NCBI GenBank assembly: GCA_013815575.1 | Contig: JACDFX010000017.1 | Location: forward strand, 1-11,504 | Source of the DNA: Rubrobacter sp. | GTDB lineage: Bacteria > Actinomycetota > Rubrobacteria > Rubrobacterales > Rubrobacteraceae | DNA length: 11,504 nucleotides | Reading direction: 5' to 3' | In this document: positions 6,558-11,504 of the stretch, piece after piece | Layout: every line of letters begins with the position of its first letter | How positions within the stretch are numbered: position 1 is the first letter of the stretch | Program-made: the position numbers and the translations under genes | Notes under the pieces: model-generated | Database searches by the model: none | Told to the model about the DNA's origin: nothing | What the model saw: the letters and a program-made list of their open reading frames with translations, nothing else

Positions 6558-7577
6558 TTGAGCGAGACCACCGCGCAGAAGACGTCCGAGGCCGGGGCCG
6601 CCCCGGAGCGCGGGCCCGGCAGCCGGCTGCTCAGCGTGCTCGTCCGGGTGCGGGAGGTGAGCGTGCTCATCGTCGCGGTGGGGTTGGTGGTCTACTTCCA
6701 GGCCGCCAACCCCGCGTTCCTCTCCGAGTCGAACATCCTCTCGCTCGCCCGGTTCGCCGTACCCTACGTGGTGATAGCGTCGGCGCTGTGCCTCTTGCTG
6801 ATCTGCGGCGAGCTAGACCTCTCGGTCGGCCAGTCGTTCGCGTTCGCGCCCATCGTCATGTACCTGGCCTACGACAAGCTCTTCCTGGTGTTGCCGCTCG
6901 CGGTGATCGTGGGGATGCTCGCCGTCGCGCTGGTGGGGCTGGTGAACGGCCTGATCACCGTCTACCTCGGCGTCTCTTCCCTGATAACCACGCTCGGGAT
7001 GTTCTTCCTGCTCGCCGGCCTGAACGTCATCCTAACCGGCGGCTTCCCGGCGACCACGCCGGACACGAACACCGTGACGCAAATCCTTGGCGAGTACCCC
7101 TGGGCCGGTACTATCTGGGCGCTGGTCATCGTGGCCGTGCTCCAGTTGATCCTCTCCAGGACTCGCTGGGGCCTGCACACCTACGCGACGGGCGGGAACC
7201 CGCTCGGATCGATGGAGGCGGGGGTCGGTGTCGCGCGCATCAAGATCGGCAACTTCATCATGTGCGCCGTGCTCGGCGGTTTCGTCGGGATCATCGAGTC
7301 GTTTCGCATAAACTCCATAGACCCCCTCGCCGGCGGCCCGGACATCGTGCTGCTGTGCATCGCCTCCGCGGTCATCGGGGGGACGGCGCTTCTGGGTGGG
7401 ATCGGGACCGTAACCGGCGCGTTTCTCGGCGCTTTGGTGCTCGTCATCCTTCGCAACGGCTTCACGCTGCAGGGAATAGACTCAGACACCTTCAACGTCG
7501 TCCTCGGCGTCGCCATCCTGGGCGCCATGATCCTGAACGTCTACATAGCCCGCCTGCGCGGCGCCGGGAGGGTCTGA
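6558..7577 (+). CDS. RbsC-like sugar ABC transporter permease (CUT2)
   Basis: A 339-residue polytopic inner-membrane protein of the branched-chain/ribose permease family (BPD_transp_2). After a polar N-terminal tail (1-30), hydrophobic segments run through most of the chain, roughly 32-50, 66-84, 95-128, 133-160, 185-200, 232-250, 262-300 and 312-330. Family marks are CGELDLSVGQS (83-92), the cytoplasmic GGNPLGSMEAGVGVARIKI (212-230) that contacts the ATPase, and GGTALLGGIGTVTGAFLGA (274-292). The start is TTG at 6558 with GGGAGGAG (6548-6555) close in front. Its stop shares one base with the ATPase start. The gene order receptor-permease-ATPase differs from E. coli rbs but is common in FrcB/FrcC/FrcA-type systems. 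Confidence 0.93.
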   Translation: MSETTAQKTSEAGAAPERGPGSRLLSVLVRVREVSVLIVAVGLVVYFQAANPAFLSESNILSLARFAVPYVVIASALCLLLICGELDLSVGQSFAFAPIVMYLAYDKLFLVLPLAVIVGMLAVALVGLVNGLITVYLGVSSLITTLGMFFLLAGLNVILTGGFPATTPDTNTVTQILGEYPWAGTIWALVIVAVLQLILSRTRWGLHTYATGGNPLGSMEAGVGVARIKIGNFIMCAVLGGFVGIIESFRINSIDPLAGGPDIVLLCIASAVIGGTALLGGIGTVTGAFLGALVLVILRNGFTLQGIDSDTFNVVLGVAILGAMILNVYIARLRGAGRV

Positions 7578-8386
7578 TGGAGAACGGGAATAATGGTTCG
7601 GCCAACGGCGCGGCCACAGGCGGGGACTTTCTGCGGGCCGAGAACGTGGTCAAGCGCTTCGGCGCGGTCTCCGTACTCAAGGGCGTGGACATGCACGTCA
7701 AGAAGGGCGAGGTGCTCGGCCTGATCGGGGACAACGGGGCCGGCAAGAGCACGCTGCTAAAGACGATCACCGGCTTCCACCGCCCGGACGGGGGCAGAAT
7801 TCTTATAGAGGGCAACGAGGTGAACCTTCGCTCCGTCTCCCAGGCCAGATCTCTTGGCATCCAGACCGTCTACCAGGACCTCGCCCTCGTCAACGAGCTC
7901 TCCGTCTTCCACAACATGTTCCTGAACGGTGAGCTGACCATCGGCCCCTTCCTGAACAACCGCAAGATGAAGGAGAAGACGGCCCGCTACCTCGAAGACA
8001 TGGGCGTGCACATACCCTCCATAGACACCGAGGTCGCCCGGCTCTCCGGCGGCCAGCGCCAGGCGATAGCCGTAGCACGAGCCGTCTACTCCGACGCGAA
8101 GATGCTCCTCCTGGACGAGCCGCTGGCAGCGATGGGCGCCAAGGAGGGGGCGCTTATTTTGGATCTGATCCAACGTCTCAAGGAGGAGCGGGGCATACCC
8201 ATGATCCTCATAGTCCACAACTACGCCCAGGTCTTCGACGTCTGCGACCGCGTGAACCTTCTGCGCAACGGCCGCATCGAGTACGACAAACCAGTAGCAG
8301 AGACCTCGGTAGAGGAACTCACCGAGCTCGTCGTCGCCGAGTACCGCAAGGCCCGCGCGGGCAACACCGACGAAGGCCAGGGCTGA
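7577..8386 (+). CDS. Single-domain sugar ABC transporter ATPase (FrcA-like)
   Basis: A 269-residue ATP-binding subunit that powers the CUT2 importer. It has Walker A GDNGAGKST (51-59), Q-loop Gln100 (TVYQD), signature LSGGQ (156-160), Walker B MLLLDE (176-181) and switch His214 (LIVHN). Only one nucleotide-binding domain is present, unlike the duplicated RbsA, so the transporter probably uses a homodimer. After Walker B the sequence is PLAAMG where PTAALG is the family norm. An N-terminal tail rich in Asn and Gly (1-16) precedes the domain. The ATG at 7577 has GGGAGGG (7566-7572) 4 bases ahead and overlaps the permease stop (TGATG); the open frame continues upstream only as a shadow of the permease. 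The epimerase gene begins 4 bases after its stop. Confidence 0.93.
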   Translation: MENGNNGSANGAATGGDFLRAENVVKRFGAVSVLKGVDMHVKKGEVLGLIGDNGAGKSTLLKTITGFHRPDGGRILIEGNEVNLRSVSQARSLGIQTVYQDLALVNELSVFHNMFLNGELTIGPFLNNRKMKEKTARYLEDMGVHIPSIDTEVARLSGGQRQAIAVARAVYSDAKMLLLDEPLAAMGAKEGALILDLIQRLKEERGIPMILIVHNYAQVFDVCDRVNLLRNGRIEYDKPVAETSVEELTELVVAEYRKARAGNTDEGQG

Positions 8387-8390
8387 CGGC

Positions 8391-9311
8391 GTGATCGGTG
8401 CCCACACGCCGACGGGCGAGCAGTTCGAGATATCCTACGGTGACCAGAACGCCGTCGTCACCGGGGTCGGCGCGACCCTGCGCACTTTCTCCGTGGCGGG
8501 CCTAGAGCTCCTCGACACCTTCGCCGAGGACAAGATGAGCGACGTTTGCCGCGGGCAGGTGCTCCTCCCTTTCCCGAATCGAATAGAGGGCGGCCTGTAC
8601 ACCTTCGAGGGCGGGGAGCAACAGCTACCCGTCAACGAGCTGTCGACGGGCAGCGCCCTTCACGGCCTGACGCGCTGGCTCGACTGGACGCCCCTGCGCA
8701 AGACGGCGTCCAGCGTGACCCTGCGCCAACATCTCCACCCGCAGGACGGCTACCCGTTCATGCTGGACCTGCAAATAGAGTACGCCCTCTCGGATCTCGG
8801 CCTCACTGTCGCGACGACCGCGACCAACGTCGGGGAGAAGGCTCTGCCGTTCGGCGCGGGCTACCACCCGTACCTCACCGTCGGAACCCCGACCATCGAC
8901 GTGGCCACCCTGAAGCTTCCGGCCAGCACCTACCTTGTTACGGACGACCGGCTCATCCCGATCGGGAGGGCATCGGTCGAGGGAACGGACTTCGATTTCC
9001 GGGAAGGACGTCCCATCGGGGACGTGCGGCTAGACACCTGTTTCACAGACGTCATCCCGGACAGAGACGGCATCGCCCGCGCCGTCCTGGCACACCCGGA
9101 TGGTGGACCCGAGATCACGATCAGCATGGACGCCTCGCACGGCTTTATCCAGGTCTTCACCAGCGACACGCTGGCGGAAGAAGACCGGCGCCGCGGCATC
9201 GCCATCGAGCCCATGACCTGCGCCCCAAACGCCTTCAACTCCGGCGACGGGTTGCGCGTCCTGGCCCCGGGCGAGTCGTTCGCGGGCGTGTGGGGTATGG
9301 CCTGCGCCTAG
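8391..9311 (+). CDS. Aldose 1-epimerase family protein (mutarotase)
   Basis: A 306-residue galactose-mutarotase-like protein, predicted to interconvert alpha and beta anomers of the incoming sugar and so speed up the downstream C1 oxidation. Family residues visible are PFPNRI (60-65, Asn63/Arg64), the first active-site His91 (ALHGL), His159 (GAGYHPYL), Asp216 (RLDTCF) and the likely catalytic base Glu273 (IEPMTCAPNAFN, 272-283). The fold should be a beta-sandwich, with no signal peptide, so it is cytoplasmic. It starts with GTG 4 bases after the ATPase stop and has only a weak ribosome binding site, so it is probably translationally linked to the importer. It appears to be the last gene of the P2 operon. 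Confidence 0.9.
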   Translation: MIGAHTPTGEQFEISYGDQNAVVTGVGATLRTFSVAGLELLDTFAEDKMSDVCRGQVLLPFPNRIEGGLYTFEGGEQQLPVNELSTGSALHGLTRWLDWTPLRKTASSVTLRQHLHPQDGYPFMLDLQIEYALSDLGLTVATTATNVGEKALPFGAGYHPYLTVGTPTIDVATLKLPASTYLVTDDRLIPIGRASVEGTDFDFREGRPIGDVRLDTCFTDVIPDRDGIARAVLAHPDGGPEITISMDASHGFIQVFTSDTLAEEDRRRGIAIEPMTCAPNAFNSGDGLRVLAPGESFAGVWGMACA

Positions 9312-9434
9312 AACGCCCGGCTTCGACCGGGAGCCAACGGCGTCCTCGTCCCGTCACTATCCCCGGTTTTGTAGGGTGCCGCCGGGGGAAAGACGGATCC
9401 GGCCGGTAGGAAGCGACGGACGGAGGTCTCGCGG
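9312..9434 (+). other. Intergenic gap with two short GC hairpins
   Basis: The gap between the epimerase and the NmrA-like gene contains CCCGG-6-CCGGG (9316-9331) and CCCCGG-15-CCGGGG (9361-9387). Neither is followed by a T tract, so they are at best weak or factor-assisted terminators. GGAGG (9422-9426) is the ribosome binding site of the next gene, 8 bases ahead of its ATG. No convincing promoter is visible. Confidence 0.3.
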
Positions 9435-10305
9435 ATGATACTCGTGACGGGTTCGACAGGAAATTACGGCGGCGCGCTGGTCGAGGAGCTCGTCTCCCTC
9501 GGGGCACCGGTCCGCGCGATGGTCCGCACGCCCGAGAAGGCGGGCTCCGTAGAGAGGGAGGGCGTCGGGACCTCGTGGCCGACTTCGCAACGCCGGAGAC
9601 GCTGAGCGCGGCGCTGGAGGGTATAGACAGGGCCTTCCTCGTGACGCCGGCAGACCCGCGGATGGTCGAGTGGGAGAAGAACTTCGTGGACGCGGCCGGG
9701 CGGGCGTCCGTCACGTGGTAAAGCTCTCCGTGCTCGGGGCCGACGAGGAGGCCCCGGTAAGGTTCGGCCGGGTACACGGCCAAGCCGAGCGGCATCTAAG
9801 GGAGTCAGGGCTCGGCCACACCGTCCTGCGCCCGACCGGCTTCATGCAGAACACGCTCGCTTTTGCGGGGTCGATCTCCTCCGAGGGCGGATTCTACGCG
9901 CCGCTCGCCGACGCCAGGGTGGCCTGGGTCGACGTCCGCGACATCGCGGCGGTCGCCGCCAGGACCCTCACCGAAGAGGGGCACGAGGGCAAAACCTACG
10001 AGCTTACCGGGCCGGAGGCGATCTCCAACCGCGAGATCACCGACAAGCTCTCCGCCGCGATCGGCAAACCGGTAGAGCACGTCGAGGTCTCGCTTGAAGA
10101 CGCCCGCGGGGCGATGGTCGGCGCGGGCCTCCCCGAGTGGCTGGCGGATGGCCTCGTCGAGCTCAACAGGGAGGTTTACGAGCCCGGCTACGCCTCGAAC
10201 GTAGCCGGCGGCGTGGCGGAGGCCACCGGTCAGGATCCGCGAAGCTTCGACACGTTCACCCGGAACCACGCGGGTGCATTCGCGGGGGCCAGCCCGGCGC
10301 GCTAG
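9435..10305 (+). pseudogene. NmrA-like NAD(P)-binding protein, interrupted by two frameshifts
   Basis: An atypical SDR of the NmrA/QorB-like type, possibly an NAD(P)H-dependent quinone reductase or redox sensor. The ATG at 9435 begins MILVTGSTGNYGGALVEEL with the Rossmann TGxxGxxG motif. After about 44 codons this frame becomes nonsense and stops at 9603. The homologous sequence continues in the next frame from about 9569 (DLVADFATPETLSAALEGI), then moves again near 9698 into a third frame (AGVRHVVKLSVLGADE) that runs intact to the stop at 10305, including RPTGFMQN and ELTGPEAISN. Each jump needs one missing base, at GGG (9567-9569) and in GGCCGGG (9694-9700). Adding two bases gives exactly 291 codons, a normal family length. 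This is either a recent pseudogene or homopolymer sequencing error. Any role in the sugar pathway is unclear. Confidence 0.8.
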
Positions 10306-10321
10306 ACCAACCTCGATGAGA

Positions 10322-11098
10322 TCAGCGCTTCGGGGGACGCCGGTCTCTGAGCGTGGTGATCGCGGCCGAGGCCGCGTCGGCCATGAGACGGACGTCGGAG
10401 GAGACGTTGATGAAGTTGAAGCCCTTGTCGATCATGCGCCCCGCGTACTCCGTCGAGCCCGTGAAGATACCGGCCCCAAGACCCCTCTCCCGCGCGGAGC
10501 CGACGACCCTGTCGATGGCTTCGGCCAGTTCTGGCTCCTCGCGGTCCATGCCGGGGCCGAGACCGAGGCTCTGGCCGAGGTCGGAAGGGCCGACGAAGAT
10601 GCCGTCGAGGCCCGGGACGTTCAGGATGCCGTCGAGGTCTTCGAGGGCCTCCCTCGTCTCGATCATCGCCATCGTCACCACGGTCTCGTTGGCGTTGGCG
10701 GCGTAGTCAGGACCGCCGTAGAGGTTGGCCCGGAAGGGGCCGTAACTTCGGTAGCCGTCGGGCGGGTAGCGGCAGGCGCCAACGAAGGCCTCGGCGTCTT
10801 CGCGGCCCTCGATCATGGGGCAGATGACCCCGTAGCAGCCGGCGTCCAGTATCTTCATGATCGTGCCCGGGTCGTTCCAGTTCACCCGCGCGAACGGCAC
10901 CACGTCCGTGGTCGAGATGGCCTGGAACATGGGGATGACGCCCCCCACGTCGGGCGGCCCGTGCTGCAGGTCTATGGTGAGGCTGTCCCAGCCGGCGTGG
11001 GCCATCACCTCGGCCGAAAACGAGCTCGGCACGTGCAGCCACCCGTTGAGTACCACGCCGCCGCCCCTCCAGATGGACCTGACCCTGTTCTCCCGCAC
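10322..11098 (-). CDS. HpcH/HpaI-family 2-keto-3-deoxy-sugar-acid aldolase
   Basis: A class II, divalent-metal pyruvate aldolase of 258 residues (family usually 250-267). It should split a 2-keto-3-deoxy (or 2,4-dihydroxy) acid into pyruvate and an aldehyde, the last step expected after the dehydratase. The HpaI active site is complete: Asp43 and His46 (IDLQHG), Arg71 (FARVNW), metal ligands Glu147 (AMIETREAL) and Asp173 (VGPSDLG). The start is GTG at 11098, because GGAGGAG (11110-11104) lies 5 bases ahead; the frame is open up to an ATG at 11191, but those extra 31 residues do not resemble the family. The stop faces the NmrA-like gene's stop across 16 bases. It is on the opposite strand and lacks the 18-bp GntR site, so its regulation may differ. 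Confidence 0.92.
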   Translation of the reverse strand: MRENRVRSIWRGGGVVLNGWLHVPSSFSAEVMAHAGWDSLTIDLQHGPPDVGGVIPMFQAISTTDVVPFARVNWNDPGTIMKILDAGCYGVICPMIEGREDAEAFVGACRYPPDGYRSYGPFRANLYGGPDYAANANETVVTMAMIETREALEDLDGILNVPGLDGIFVGPSDLGQSLGLGPGMDREEPELAEAIDRVVGSARERGLGAGIFTGSTEYAGRMIDKGFNFINVSSDVRLMADAASAAITTLRDRRPPKR

Positions 11099-11262
11099 GC
11101 CCTCTCCTCCCTGCCCCTTGAACACACCATCCCGCCGACAGAAGACGGGCGGTAATTCTATTCCGAACCGATCCTCCTTGCTGCCCGTCACACGGACCCC
11201 GACGTGGGCCCGATGGTAAGCTGGCCGGCATCGACGAGAAACGGGGGAGGTATGCGGGCGCC
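11099..11262. promoter_or_regulatory. Divergent intergenic region between aldolase and metallo-hydrolase genes
   Basis: This 164-base stretch must supply promoters for both neighbours. Leftward, TAGAAT (11160-11155, five of six -10 bases) would start transcription near 11148 and give a leader of about 50 bases, but no good -35 lies at the right distance. Rightward, GGGGGAGG (11243-11250) is a strong ribosome binding site, though no -35/-10 pair stands out. No copy of attggtatgacaatgctg is present. Confidence 0.35.
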
Positions 11263-11504
11263 ATGGATGTGATCTCCGGTATGGACGGGCTGCGGGTGGG
11301 GGAAAGGGCGCTCGCCTTCTGGGGCCTCGGCCAGGTAGGCGTGGCGATCAAGGGCCCCGAGGGCGTGCTGTACGTCGACCCGTACCTCACGGACTCAGAC
11401 GGCGAGGGTGGCAGCCTGGAGAGGACTTTCCCTCCCCCGCTCCGCCCGGACGAGGTCACCAACGCCGACGCGGTTCTCCTCACCCACCACCACATAGACC
11501 ACAC
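11263..11504 (+). CDS. Metallo-beta-lactamase-fold hydrolase, UlaG-like (partial, N-terminal part)
   Basis: The first 80 residues of an MBL-fold enzyme; the rest lies right of the window. The N-terminal strand GVAIKGPEGVLYVDPYL (residues 26-42) and THHHIDH (74-80) give the HxHxDH zinc-binding motif (H75, H77, D79, H80). The arrangement, with a DPYL loop early and the metal motif near residue 77, resembles UlaG, the L-ascorbate-6-phosphate lactonase, and related hydrolases. Opening a sugar lactone would fill the step between dehydrogenase and dehydratase, but this is conjecture. The ATG at 11263 is 12 bases from the ribosome binding site (11243-11250), longer than ideal; the better-placed ATG at 11252 opens only a six-codon frame. 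An in-frame ATG at 11281 is another possible start. Confidence 0.75.
   Translation, partial: MDVISGMDGLRVGERALAFWGLGQVGVAIKGPEGVLYVDPYLTDSDGEGGSLERTFPPPLRPDEVTNADAVLLTHHHIDH

Noticed and set aside
6788..7576. Upstream extension of the ATPase frame
   Set aside because: It overlaps the permease in another frame and has no domain; the ATG at 7577 follows GGGAGGG and starts just before the ABC domain.
9316..9331. CCCGG-6-CCGGG hairpin as an intrinsic terminator after the epimerase
   Set aside because: The stem is only five pairs and no T tract follows, so it does not meet the usual criterion.
10299..10328. GCGCT...AGCGC inverted repeat between the convergent genes as a bidirectional terminator
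   Set aside because: A five-pair stem with a 20-base loop and no flanking A/T tracts is too weak to support.
10274..11155. Open frame of 293 codons on the plus strand
   Set aside because: It is a shadow of the minus-strand aldolase, whose HpaI metal and catalytic residues are all present.
1..11504. tRNA or rRNA genes, CRISPR arrays, transposases or insertion-sequence ends
   Set aside because: No cloverleaf-like segment, regularly spaced repeat, transposase frame or terminal inverted repeat pair was recognised; the only notable exact repeat is the 18-bp operator pair.

Overview
The window is about 11.5 kb of high-GC bacterial DNA, and every clear reading frame looks like carbohydrate uptake and catabolism. 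GTG and TTG starts, twin-arginine lipoprotein signals on both binding proteins, and tightly overlapped operons suggest a high-GC Gram-positive. Frequent AUA isoleucine codons despite the GC content would suit a Rubrobacter-like actinobacterium, but this taxonomic guess rests on style alone.

Layout. (1) Positions 1-574, minus strand: the N-terminal part of a family-1 sugar-binding lipoprotein of an ABC importer, cut by the window edge. (2) An AT-rich divergent intergenic region, then a DeoR-family repressor (plus strand, to 1701). (3) An operon from 1764 to 5354: FadR-type GntR regulator, a TIM-barrel protein of unknown function, an enolase-superfamily sugar-acid dehydratase and a short-chain dehydrogenase, all with stop/start overlaps. 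(4) A second operon from 5445 to 9311: an RbsB/RbsC/single-domain-ATPase importer followed by an aldose 1-epimerase. (5) An NmrA-like NAD(P)-binding gene (9435-10305) broken by two apparent single-base deletions. (6) On the minus strand (10322-11098), an HpaI-type class II 2-keto-3-deoxy-sugar-acid aldolase. (7) Divergent from it, the start of an UlaG-like metallo-beta-lactamase-fold hydrolase that runs off the right end.

The strongest regulatory signal is an identical 18-bp sequence (attggtatgacaatgctg) in front of both operon 3 and operon 4. In each case it sits at the -10 of a TTGACA-N17-GACAAT promoter. It contains TGGTATGACAA, which fits the TnGTnnnACnA pattern known for FadR-type GntR operators. 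The simplest reading is that the GntR protein controls its own operon and the importer operon through this site.

Putting the enzymes together (inference): import of an aldose, mutarotation by the epimerase, oxidation to a lactone by the dehydrogenase, ring opening (possibly by the metallo-hydrolase), dehydration to a 2-keto-3-deoxy acid, and retro-aldol cleavage to pyruvate plus an aldehyde. That is a non-phosphorylative aldose pathway of the De Ley-Doudoroff/Dahms type. The sugar cannot be named from the sequence. The TIM-barrel protein encoded between the regulator and the dehydratase has no assigned step and is the most interesting unknown here. No RNA gene, CRISPR array, insertion sequence or convincing intrinsic terminator was seen.
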